The notes under the pieces: model-generated
Databases searched by the model: none
What the model saw: only the letters and a program-made list of their open reading frames with translations
Told to the model about the DNA's origin: nothing
Position numbers and translations under genes: made by a program
Assembly (NCBI GenBank): GCA_000969725.1
Contig: JXSR01S074540.1
From: Ophiothrix spiculata
Taxonomy: Eukaryota; Echinodermata; Ophiuroidea; Amphilepidida; Ophiotrichidae
Direction: 5' to 3' (one strand)
Length of the DNA: 29,270 nt
Shown: in pieces, positions 17,467 through 27,668 of the stretch
How the letters are laid out: each line of letters starts with the position of its first letter
Numbering within the stretch: the first letter of the stretch is position 1

Positions 17467-17901
17467 GGCTGCTCTGGCAAAATGAGAGGAATGTCGCAAA
17501 TGGACATTTTGAATAAATGGCCTCTAAAGTAAAAATCGGGTGAAAAAGTCAAAACTTTGCCAGGAAGTGCAATTATTCAGGGTAAATTGATTTCACGTTG
17601 TTATTATACACTGTAGTAATCAGTATCTTTGAAATCGATTTGCAGCTAATTTTTATTGCAATATATTTAGTGAACTGCTTTGGATTTCAATCTCTAAATG
17701 AAGAATAAAGAAAGAAAGTGTGACATATAATATATCATTCGAAAGCTGAGATTATACAGGGTGTATCAAAAAGGGTTTTTTTTAATAGAGGTACATTAAT
17801 AACTGTAAACTTCTTTATGATACACCCTGTAGAGAATTAAAATATGTCATAAACTCAATTTTGAAATTTTCGACTTTCCTCTCATTTCGCCAAAGCACCC
17901 C
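17467..17901. mobile_element. MITE family C, copy 2, with nested mini-element
   Basis: Inverted ends GGCTGCTCTGGCAAAATGAG and the complement of GGGGTGCTTTGGCGAAATGA bound 435 bp. The interior matches copy 1 at 10251-10657, including TCAGTATCTTTGAAATCGAT. It differs by a short deletion near the left and by the 73-bp insertion. Confidence 0.85.
17757..17829. mobile_element. 73-bp TA-flanked mini-transposon
   Basis: CAGGGTGTATCA at 17757-17768 and TGATACACCCTG at 17818-17829 are perfect 12-bp inverted repeats, flanked by TA at 17755-17756 and 17830-17831. Copy 1 of the host MITE has the uninterrupted sequence with a single TA, so the insertion and its TA duplication are seen directly. This fits the Tc1/mariner superfamily. 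Confidence 0.9.
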
Positions 17902-18003
17902 TCATATTACTTTAACAAAAGAAATAGATTATCATATTGTGGTGTTAAAAAATGTATTAATCATAGAATGTTGTAGGCTATCATATAAAACAAATTTGTG
18001 TAG

Positions 18004-18756
18004 NNNNNNNNNNNNNNNNNNNNNNNNNNNNNNNNNNNNNNNNNNNNNNNNNNNNNNNNNNNNNNNNNNNNNNNNNNNNNNNNNNNNNNNNNNNNNNNNN
18101 NNNNNNNNNNNNNNNNNNNNNNNNNNNNNNNNNNNNNNNNNNNNNNNNNNNNNNNNNNNNNNNNNNNNNNNNNNNNNNNNNNNNNNNNNNNNNNNNNNNN
18201 NNNNNNNNNNNNNNNNNNNNNNNNNNNNNNNNNNNNNNNNNNNNNNNNNNNNNNNNNNNNNNNNNNNNNNNNNNNNNNNNNNNNNNNNNNNNNNNNNNNN
18301 NNNNNNNNNNNNNNNNNNNNNNNNNNNNNNNNNNNNNNNNNNNNNNNNNNNNNNNNNNNNNNNNNNNNNNNNNNNNNNNNNNNNNNNNNNNNNNNNNNNN
18401 NNNNNNNNNNNNNNNNNNNNNNNNNNNNNNNNNNNNNNNNNNNNNNNNNNNNNNNNNNNNNNNNNNNNNNNNNNNNNNNNNNNNNNNNNNNNNNNNNNNN
18501 NNNNNNNNNNNNNNNNNNNNNNNNNNNNNNNNNNNNNNNNNNNNNNNNNNNNNNNNNNNNNNNNNNNNNNNNNNNNNNNNNNNNNNNNNNNNNNNNNNNN
18601 NNNNNNNNNNNNNNNNNNNNNNNNNNNNNNNNNNNNNNNNNNNNNNNNNNNNNNNNNNNNNNNNNNNNNNNNNNNNNNNNNNNNNNNNNNNNNNNNNNNN
18701 NNNNNNNNNNNNNNNNNNNNNNNNNNNNNNNNNNNNNNNNNNNNNNNNNNNNNNNN
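18004..18756. other. Assembly gap (753 N)
   Basis: A run of unknown bases. The two long open frames spanning it consist almost entirely of X and are artefacts. Confidence 0.99.
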
Positions 18757-18855
18757 AAAAAAAAGGTTTCAACTGATCATTTAAAAAAAAAAAAAAAAAG
18801 GTTTCAACTGATCATTTAAAAAAAAAAAAAAGGTTTCAACTGATCATTAAAAAAC
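18757..18855. repeat. Short tandem repeat at the gap edge
   Basis: GGTTTCAACTGATCATT occurs at 18765, 18800 and 18832, each followed by a poly-A run of varying length. The array probably extends into the gap and is the likely reason assembly failed. Confidence 0.9.
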
Positions 18856-19440
18856 AGGTTTTGATCTGTAACTCAGTAAATGTTAATTAAACCCATATGG
18901 AAGTTCTTTTTTTCAGAAGCGAATTTACATTCTTAACATGATGCCATGGTGATGTAAAATTGTGTCCCTCTAGGGCCAAATATGTAATTTTGCCACAAAC
19001 AAATTCTGGAAAACCTAATAGAATTTGCTCATTTAAAAACTATTGTAGTTTTTAGAATCTAGAAATCAATGTCCCAGGGTCCGTTTTCTCAATTGTTTGA
19101 TTTTTATTTAATCATTTTTTTTTGAAATATTGCCCAAAATAAGTAAGAAGAAGGCATTTATGTCACAAAAATTGGCAAAAAGTTTTATTAGCCCTATTTC
19201 ACAAAATAAAATTAAGATAAAAAATTGAGAAAATTGACCCTGATCATTGGTTTCTTGATTCTAAAGAGTAATTTCCATTTTTCTACTGATGCAAATTTGT
19301 TTCCAAAACTGTTTTACACCCAAAATACATAGTTTGGGCCACCATAGACAGCATCAACATCGTCTTTGGTATGTCACACCGCATTTAGAAATGCATCCTT
19401 TCAAATGGAATTCATTTTAATTGCAGCGCAAAAGCTTTTC
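18856..19440. repeat. Palindromic element J1
   Basis: Left-arm landmarks TTTTTAGAATCTAGAAATCA (near 19049), TTTTCTCAATTGTTTGATTT and GAAATATTGCCC pair with right-arm TTTCTTGATTCTAAAGA, ATAAAAAATTGAGAAAATTG and GCCCTATTTCAC. The symmetry centre is near 19160. The outer parts are more diverged. The left arm also matches the complement of 20370-20650 (element J2), so this is a repeat family rather than a chance palindrome. Outer limits are approximate. Confidence 0.65.
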
Positions 19441-19724
19441 CAAAAATGAAGGGTTGACACCAGTCTTAGAAATATTCCAAGAGTATTTACGAATAATATT
19501 CCTTCCATTAGGTCCCCATTCAACTAATTGTTAATCCTACTCTAATTTCCCGTCCAAACAATCAAGCATTATTGTCATATTCATTTGGTGTTAGTTAGGC
19601 CACTACTTTTAGGTTCAAAATTCTTGTTTATTTTATATGTACTAATCTTAAATTGATATAAATGCAACAAATTGTCATCAAAACAATTATGCAAGTTTAA
19701 ATTAAAAAAACAAAGCAGATGATA

Positions 19725-19860
19725 TTGCTTCAAATAAATTTCGGACACGGACATGATTTCTGAACGCAGCCACCGTGTATCCATCTCAAACCATTGTGAA
19801 CTTGGGTGAAATGCATACGTTAGGCTCTAAATTTTCATGTCCGAGAATTATTTGAAACAA
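19725..19860. mobile_element. MITE family I, copy 2
   Basis: TTGCTTCAAATAAATTTCGG at 19725-19744 is inverted relative to the right end (TCCGAGAATTATTTGAAACAA). At 136 bp it is shorter than copy 1 and shares GAACGCAGCC and the ATTTTCATGTCC region. Confidence 0.78.
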
Positions 19861-20030
19861 CAGTAGTATGCATGTGTACATAGATATCATTATATTTATT
19901 GTTTTATTGTAGAGTATATACAACGATATCAATGTAGTCTATTTTTCAAGCAACTCAATATTTGTAAAATTTCATTGTAGAGAATTGTGTACTTCCACAT
20001 AATATTTTCTGTCAAATCTTTCTTCCAATG

Positions 20031-20690
20031 TCTAGCTGGGAGCAGACACCTAACAGTTTCTGAGATCATAAAAAATTGGCTCAGCTGCAGCCTATGTAAA
20101 TTTGAGAGCCTGCAAACAAGTGAGAACAACTGCGAGATACATTTTGACTTGTATTGTCACACAATAGCATAGTTCAATGTTTTGTAACACATAACCTATT
20201 CTACTCCAGTCAATAGATAAAGATAATCACCACTTGAGTTTGCACTCCGATCAAAATGTTGCTTTTGTAACTTACTTTGTTGAAATATTGCCAAAAAAAG
20301 GTCCAAAATTGGCCCAAAATTATTTTTTTTGTCATTTTTGGCCTATTTTTTGGCAATATTTCAAAAAGTAAGGTAAAAATCAAAAATTTGAGAAATGCGT
20401 TCCTAGACATGTGTTTCTAGATTCTAAAAAGCATTCGAGGTCCAACTTTTATTTTTTCAAAATTTAGGTAGGTTGTTTACAAATTAATGGTCCAAGAACA
20501 AGGTTTTTTTTTACCTTGGTCCAAAGTCGTACATTTTGATCTAAAACTGACCTAACCATCATCTTCTACATGAAAATCCACATCTAGAAATGTATACTTT
20601 TATATGGATTTATTAATCGGTTGCTGAGTTACAAAGCGGTTTATTTTGACTGTGGTAAAGATGCAAGGTCCGCTCCCAGCTAGCTCTAGA
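20031..20690. mobile_element. Inverted-repeat element J2
   Basis: TCTAGCTGGGAGCAGACACC at the left and the complement of TCTAGAGCTAGCTGGGAGCG at the right form imperfect termini (AGCTGGGAGCRGAC). The interior holds a strong hairpin of ~32-base arms around GAAATATTGCCAAAAAA (about 20270-20374). Its right half is homologous to J1. The foldback origin is inferred. Confidence 0.6.
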
Positions 20691-21033
20691 CCAATCCAGA
20701 AATGAGGAAGGGGGCCAGATAAATTGCTCATTTAGGCCCTGTCCTGTAGCTAGTCTTCGGGCCCTTTTATCAGTAAAAAAGCTAGGTCAATTACCGGTAA
20801 ATCCTGGTTCAAAGTTGGCCTTTTAATGCGAGCCATGCAAACATATCATCTTGAAAATTGTTTGTTTTGTGTAACACCTTGTCTTCACAGACTGAAAAGT
20901 TGGTGAGCAAAATTTCATGAATGCAATGCAATTAGGGAAAACCTGTGGTTACCCCAACTTACTTGTTTTAATCTATCTGTTATGTAACCTGTGCTTACCT
21001 GTGAAATAAAGAACACATAGACAAGCTGGATAC

Positions 21034-21713
21034 CCAGTGGTCAATTTCACTAACATTGAAAAGCATCGTTAGCGCATCGTAAGACCGAACGCATCGTTCA
21101 CTTATTGCAAATTTACGATCACCTTTTCCCTGTGCAATATTTGTGACCCGTCTTATTGAATGGTACCTTAAGGTCGGCAAAATTAAAATTGATTTTTTGG
21201 TCTCATCTGAAAGATTATATTTTAAGCTTTAAAATGACACTTTGCTTTTGGTTATTGGATGTTCGATTACAAAGTTACATCCAAATTGGTAAAAGGTATC
21301 GGGCTGATACCGAAAACTAAAGTTCTGAGAAAATCAAGTTTAAAGTTTCTGTACTAGTTAAACGTGAATAGAGAAAGGATTTTTATCTCGGTTTTTAAAA
21401 CAGTTGTCTTATGTTTTGGATGTTGGAACCTGATTAATATGATAGAATACACTTCAAAGATAACGTTTCTGATGAAATTAGAAATTTGAGCTTGGACGTG
21501 ATTTTTGACTATGCTCAGCTTCAATGGCCTGTATCTCGTTATTTACTATGCCGGTATTAAGGTACCTTTCGATATGACGGGTCACATTTGTATACCTTGC
21601 GACACATTGCACACTTGCGAAGGGTTTTTATATCTGTGAAATACAGTCTAACTGCGCACTGAACGCATTGCAGCTACGATGAATTGCAATTGTTTAGTGA
21701 AATCGACCACTGG
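21034..21713. mobile_element. MITE family H, interrupted by another MITE
   Basis: Left CCAGTGGTCAATTTCACTAA and the right-end complement CCAGTGGTCGATTTCACTAA differ at one of 20 bases. Without the nested element the core is about 235 bp. Target duplication is unclear. Confidence 0.8.
21142..21586. mobile_element. MITE family G, nested in H
   Basis: Left TGTGACCCGTCTTATTGAAT, continuing GGTACCTTAA, is inverted relative to the right end (complement TGTGACCCGTCATATCGAAA). The TIRs are about 30 bp and total length is 445 bp. It is younger than the surrounding element H. Confidence 0.85.
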
Positions 21714-21882
21714 TCACATAACTTTGCGGCAAGATTACTTGATGTGTTTACTGCGGAAAGAAATCATCGGACACTGACCGGACGTCGGTCACTGGCCAGT
21801 TACTAAGCCATTGGTTCTCTGCATGGTTTAAATCACCGGTCCTCATCTCACCACATAAGTTTGGTTAGAAAAAAACGTTCTA

Positions 21883-22057
21883 CAGTGGAACCCCTTTAAA
21901 CACAAAATCTGTTAACACGAAAGCCTTGATAGCGCAAAATGATTTTTGAGTCCCAAGTATTGATTTTCTATGTGAAACATGTTGGATAACACAAAATCCT
22001 GATAACAGAAACTAGATACTTCGGACTCAGTGATTTTGTGTCAATGAGGTTCCACTG
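21883..22057. mobile_element. pogo/Tigger-like MITE, copy 2
   Basis: CAGTGGAACCCC at the left and the complement of CAGTGGAACCTCATTGACAC at the right, with ACACAAAAT on both arms. TA flanks are at 21881-21882 and 22058-22059. 175 bp. Confidence 0.88.
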
Positions 22058-22059
22058 TA

Positions 22060-23105
22060 TAAAATTCAATGCTTGCTTGAATTTCTTAGATATAACAAAA
22101 GTTTTGTTTTGTATATGAATATTGTAGATTTTGTACTAAATGAAAAAAAGAGACCCTCTACTGATTGAAGTCAGATTCCATCCACTCTTGTTGAACTTTG
22201 ACCTTCATGTCAGTTTAGGCCCCTGTCTGATTTGAATCTGAGTACATCTATGCATTTTGAAATCTTTGTCATGTAAAGCAATTTTGAATACATTTCAAAA
22301 TACATAATTAGTGCTAAATATTCCTTGATTACAAATTGTGGATGAAATCTGATTTTTTGCACACATATTTGCATGGATGCAATTAGAGACATGGACCTGA
22401 ATTTAATAAAGGTAAAAATGAGTTATTATAGAACAGTAACATTAAATAGTCATGTTGTTTTTATTCTGTGTAGAAGATAACAGAAATATTGTAGAAGATG
22501 AAAGGATTTTGATACAGACAGAATAATAATATTTTGACCAAATTCAGTTATTTTGAGTAACCTAAAAACATTAAAGAAAGCATGTACCATGAGACCATTC
22601 TACTTTTCAAACATTTTAATGTACAAAATATTTTTACTCCAAACGTTGTCGCTGATGATAATAACCATTCGCTTTTTTCGGCAATTTAAATTTTGGATAA
22701 TGCAATAAACTCTATTCTTTTGCCATGTAAAATATTTAAGACCATGCTGTGAAGTAACAATGAAAGTGTAGTTGACAAAATAATTTTTTCTGTTATAGAC
22801 GTTGGTTGCACAAATGGTTTAGACCAAAAAAAAAAAAAAAATCATTTGATGCAAGGATAGTACTTTCTTTATATGCTTAATGACATTACGATTTTTAAAT
22901 TATTTTTTCATAAAATATGTTTAGGATCCTATTAGTTTTTGATTATGTTAAGCCAAATGGAATATTTAGAGCTTGATAATTCCGTTTTTAAGCGTTTCTC
23001 AAAGATAAAACTGGATAATCAGTGTTTTACAAGTTACTTTATATTTAATGAGAGTACACTACTTTGTACACCATTTTGGTGGCTATCCTGATATTTGTGA
23101 CTTAA
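22060..23105. other. No feature seen
   Basis: AT-rich sequence with an A16 run near 22827-22842. No coding region or bounded element is recognised. Confidence 0.4.
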
Positions 23106-24357
23106 GGGGCCTGTTCACACAGAAGAATTTGGTCATGACTATATCGGCCATTCTTACGAAAATGACGCCAGTAGCGATATTTCGTTCTTTGATCTGAAAA
23201 TATCTGTGTTTTGCTTAAAATAAGTAAACATGCTCATATTCGTGTAGTACTTGGTGAGCTCTATCCGGACATATATAGTTTTCTATACTTTGTTTAGCGT
23301 TATCTTGGTCATTTTACTCCCAGAAGACACCAAATTAGGCAAAAAGGGCATATCTTTGCACAAGGCATCTATTTTATAGTGATAGGTACATCTTAAAAAA
23401 ACAATTTCATGTTCATACACTTGTAATTTATTTCTCCAAATGCATCAATAATATCAGATAATTACCATTTTGGAAAGTTGTATTTCCCGGTAAGCCACAA
23501 GAAACCAGCATAAGGTTTCCGCGAAATCAGTGTATATTACGTTATCCATGTAGTATCTCAATTCCTAAGATCACATTGAACTGTAACCATAAAACTTTTT
23601 ACGTAACTTGAAGGCTAACATATGTGTACATTTGTAAATCATAACATTTAAAATGTTTGGTCGTAAGTGTAGCTTTTAAAAACAATTAAATTCCAAAATT
23701 TATTGTGTTCGTTTTAAGCATGTATATTACGTTATCACCAAATCTAAAATATGCAAGAGTCTAGACTACTTTAATGCATATCAAGCCATAGGCCCTCATC
23801 CCCTGAACATGTTTAGCTAAAATAACCAGCATTATATGTGACCATCTGAATTTTAGTGATAGAAAAACATCAAAATGTATATTACGTTATGTATATTACG
23901 TTATCCAATGCAAGAACCAAAATTATGAAGATCGTTTAATTTATCTCATATGTCAATTTTAGACTTCTCCTAGTTGCTCCTCGAAGTTATTAAGCAACTT
24001 TCTTGCCTTGTTGCCTTAAATAGGACAGGGCAGGCAATTGTTGTCAGCTCCTGCTATTCTTTTATATGCTAAATTTGAAAGTTCATATAAAAATATAAGA
24101 ATAGTGGTGTTCATAACTTTTGTGGTTCCATGATACTTGATATACTAGCTAATAAAAAAAGTTGATTGAAGACGTTTTTATGAAACTTCATTTTTTCGAT
24201 TTTTCCAACTCAAGTGGAGGCCGATATTCTCGCTCGTGAGCCACTCATGACCAAATTTCCAAGTGTCTCGTGCGTGACCAAAATGAAAGCAACTGCCTAG
24301 TTGTCTCGCTTTAGGGCCGGTCATGACTAGTCATGACTATTATGTGTGAACACACCC
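23106..24357. mobile_element. 1.25-kb inverted-repeat element K
   Basis: The left end GGGGCCTGTTCACACAGAAG and the right-end complement GGGTGTGTTCACACATAATA share GGG and GTTCACACA. Further in, GGTCATGACTATATCGGCC and the right-end complement AGTCATGACCGGCCC keep the symmetry. GGG-GTTCACA termini resemble PIF/Harbinger elements, but I see no matching 3-bp target duplication. No transposase frame is present. It contains four copies of a TGTATATTACGTTAT motif. Confidence 0.6.
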
Positions 24358-24369
24358 AATGCTACTCCC

Positions 24370-24739
24370 TAAGGCCAAAAAAAAAAATCTTTGGTTGCCC
24401 TCCACAGCTTTTTTCAGAGAGGGTCGCTCGGTCTTTTTTTTTTTTTTTTTTTTTTAATACTCTTCCACGGACTGCTAGGTTGATCGGCCGCTCCAGCCTT
24501 CACAACTTCCCCCGCGACATCCAAATCAAAACAATCAAATACCTCTTGTAGTGATTTGGGATATCCTAAACATTTTGAGAGTTGAATATCGAAAAAAGCA
24601 ATAATATAACACTTTTTTTTAATTTTCGGTAGGTTTTGCATATTTGTTTAGAAAAAAAAATCAATAAAAAAAAGTTTGGGTCGGGCCGAAAAATAGGGTC
24701 GGTCGGTGGAGGGCAACCAAACAATTTTTTTTGGCCTAA
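24370..24739. mobile_element. Inverted-repeat element E with poly-T core
   Basis: TAAGGCCAAAAAAAA..TTTGGTTGCCCTCCAC at the left and the complement TTAGGCCAAAAAAAATTGTT..TGGTTGCCCTCCAC at the right give TIRs of about 33 bp. Inside is a T23 run. On the minus strand an open frame (24414-24641) ends just after the matching A run, but it resembles no known protein. Confidence 0.7.
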
Positions 24740-24892
24740 TTGAAGCAATACTATAAGATTTTGATCAGAAATGGGTAAAGGTAAAAACAGCAAAATATGA
24801 AGATATATGACTATCTAAAAGCGTATTCAAGTGTATTTTGTGGAAAACTTGTTTTGCCACAGAAATATGGATATACATGCATGCTTTTCTAT

Positions 24893-25804
24893 AATACATG
24901 GTTGCTCATATAGTTAGAATAAAAATATTTTTACCACTTTTTTGTGTAAAGGTCAATAATGATGAACATATTTTGAAACTTTGGTCAGATTTGATAGGTT
25001 ATCTTGTTGGGTGTGAAATGGAACTCCGAATGTGGTCAATATTCTCATGTACTTGTAAGGGGGCAACAACAAAAATTGGTCAAAAACGTGATTTTTAGGT
25101 CAAATTTGATTTGACTCCGCCTTTGACCCTGTCACTTCTCTATTCAAGTTGAGTGGTCACATGAAATGTTTATCTGTCGTAGAGTGAGAATCAGGTGATT
25201 GAATGTCTTGGTCACGCTTGACTGCACCAAGAGAATGCTTGGAAGCAAAGTACAAAATGATCCTTCAACACCCATCAATTTACAAAAATATGGTTGTGGT
25301 GAACGTGGAATGGTTCCCGGCGGTATATGACATTTGAAAGGTTTTGAAGATGTCATATACCACCAGGGACTATTCGACGTTCACCACAACCATGACAACC
25401 CTATTTTTTAAAATTTATAGGCGTTAGAGGATCATTTTGTACTTTGCTCCCAAGCATTCGCAGTCAAGCGTGACCAAGACATTCCTTCTCACTCTACTAC
25501 AGATAAACATTCCATATGACCACTCAACCTCAGTAGAGAAGTGACAGGGTCAAAGGCGGGGTCAAATCAAATTTGACCTAAAAATCACGTTTTTGACCCA
25601 TTTTTGTTGTTGGCCCCTTACCAGTACATTAAGAAAATTGATCACATTCAATGTGTCATTTCACACCCAACAAGAGTACCTATCAAATCTGACCAAAAGC
25701 AACACAAGTTTCCAAATATGTTCATCATAAAATGACCTTTACATAAAAAAGTGATAAAAATATTTTTATTCCAACTATATGAGCAACCGTGTACTACATG
25801 TATT
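24893..25804. mobile_element. 912-bp foldback hairpin
   Basis: Two arms of about 440-455 bp are near-complete inverted copies, from GTTGCTCATATAG (24901) and CTATATGAGCAAC (ends 25787) to GGTATATGACAT (25322-25333) and ATGTCATATACC (25350-25361). The loop is only 16 nt. Further out, AAGCAATACTATA (24745-24757) is inverted at about 26000-26012, so the original element may be larger. No coding content is recognised. Confidence 0.88.
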
Positions 25805-26380
25805 ACACATGAGGAATTAAATTTGGGATCCCGAATTTAATTCAACAAATGGTCATAACACACAAAGTAAGCATATTTAATCCAAATCCTTTGGAGAGTA
25901 TTAGTCTATTTCAAAAACAAACACAATAAGCTTATATTGATATAATAAAGTCAAAAGTCATGGGGTGACAGGGGGCGCTTCATTTCAACACTTTATAGAC
26001 TATAGTATTGCTTTAATATGCATGCCATTTCAAACACCTCAGACATTGTTTTATTTTGTTAATTTTTTGGAAAGCAAATTACCTCCTGTTCAATGGAGTT
26101 TAAGGAAAAGATTAATTAATAGGCATGCGATAGACTGTTAAATTAATTAAATTTATGGAAACACTCACCACGATTTGATCAAATTTGAAACTTATTCTGT
26201 CTGTTCAAATAGCAAAAGAAAACCATTCTTATAGCACACCAGCTGGCTTAAATCCATTTAATTAATTTACTTGCTCTTGCAAGTAGCAACAGAGGACAAG
26301 GTACTATCAATATCTTCTTATATAGAGTATATGAAGAGAAGGGGTCTGGTGTGGAGTCTCTGTAATTTCTTTCCAACCAC
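25805..26380. other. No feature beyond a possible foldback flank
   Basis: AT-rich, holding the outer inverted 13-mer partner near 26000. Nothing else is recognised. Confidence 0.4.
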
Positions 26381-26414
26381 CAGACCAGTAGTAAGGTAGC
26401 GGATTTCGTACACT

Positions 26415-26537
26415 GAATATTAATGAGGTGGGGCGGGACTAATTTGCATAATAATGAATATTAATGAGGTGAGTGTGGCCTAATTTGCATAATGATGAAT
26501 ATTAATGAGATGGACGTGACTTAATTTGCACATTTGA
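26415..26537. repeat. 41-bp minisatellite in the left inverted repeat
   Basis: Units start at 26415, 26456 and 26497, each GAATATTAATGAG, then a GC-richer spacer, then TAATTTGCATAAT (the third degraded). The right inverted repeat holds the same three units on the other strand (about 28110-28230). The units include the octamer ATTTGCAT, a POU-factor consensus; function is not implied. Confidence 0.9.
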
Positions 26538-26833
26538 GGAAAATGGACTATTTTGGGCGTAATGTCGAGTATTTTGGGTGTTCTTTGTATGTAAATCCGC
26601 ATTTTTGGTTATTTTGGACAAATATGGGTAGACTATACGATTATTTTGGATGTAATGTCAGGCATTTACGAGTTTTTGGATAAGATTGGACAAATTTCTT
26701 TTAAAATTGAATAAAAAAGAGTATAATTTGGGGAAAATAATGAATATTTTTGGTATTTTCTTAAAATTTAGCGTGATTTGGGTCAAAAGGGGTAATATAA
26801 GAGTATAATTTAGCTAGAGAAAAGGCTTATTGG

Positions 26834-27098
26834 ATGACATTATGGGCGATAAAGCGGAATTTTTTCGATTTCTTCGGAATCTTCTTAGAACATAAGATAG
26901 GACTGGAGGGTGACGATACCTACGATACTATCCTTTCAGACGTTGAGGCAGATGCCTAGAATATGAGCGCGGAAAAGGCGGTTAAGAGGAACTTGCACAA
27001 GCATCTCTTCGCGGCTATTTTTGAAAACGACTAAGACACGATCATGGACATTGAAGAAAACCAAGAGCCCGAGGGCCGAGACCGAGGCATCGAATGAA
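26834..27098 (+). pseudogene. Possible decayed coding region inside the Polinton-like element
   Basis: An ATG at 26834 (frame ATGACATTATGG..) opens about 41 codons before TAG at 26957-26959, then continues open with stops at 27032 and 27096. The composition is protein-like (acidic, with DTILSDVEADA and KAVKRNLHKHLFAAIFEND). A second ATG at 26842 in another frame begins MGDKAEFFRFLRNLL, hinting at a frameshift. No family is recognised. Confidence 0.3.
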
Positions 27099-27596
27099 AA
27101 TCCACCTCCTCTCCCGACCTATTTCAACGTTCGTTGATATTTACGGCGCATTTGACGCATTTCGACGCATTTGAATGGCGCATCGACACATATCAACTAT
27201 TATCTTGCCTCTTGTTAACACCCAATTAACGGGCCATAAATTTGAGGCTAGCAAATCTGTTCAATATATAATAATGCTATTAAATTAAATTACCCGTGTT
27301 ATACTGTCTGCATATGTTAAAAACGAATATCTATAATCCCAATTTTATGATTGATTATCTACAATTAAATGCTTACAGAGAGACAGACTGTCAGGACTTC
27401 AAGATACAATATTAATTAACAATAATTATTAAGGGTTATAGGCCTACTTTAAAGGGCCCGCGTTCGCCATAAACCAATTCAACCGTAACTAATAAGACCA
27501 CACACGGATACACTTTAACTCTTAGACGATCGGACTAGCAACACCTTTACAAGAGTTTTCTCTATAACAATCTCTCTCTATTTCTCAACACTGAAA

Positions 27597-27668
27597 ATGG
27601 CCGAAGGAAATTTTTTATCTGCGTTTTGGACAAGTTATATTTTGGATTATATCATCGGCGAACATTGA
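27597..27668 (+). other. Short open frame before the right inverted repeat
   Basis: ATG with a good context (gaaaATGG) opens MAEGNFLSAFWTSYILDYII and stops at TGA after 23 codons. A GTAAGT donor-like site follows at 27687. It could be a relic first exon of the element. No similarity is recognised, so confidence is low. Confidence 0.2.

Noticed and set aside
17861-18784. Long open frames (307 and 263 codons) across 17861-18784
   Set aside because: They consist almost entirely of unknown residues from the N gap.
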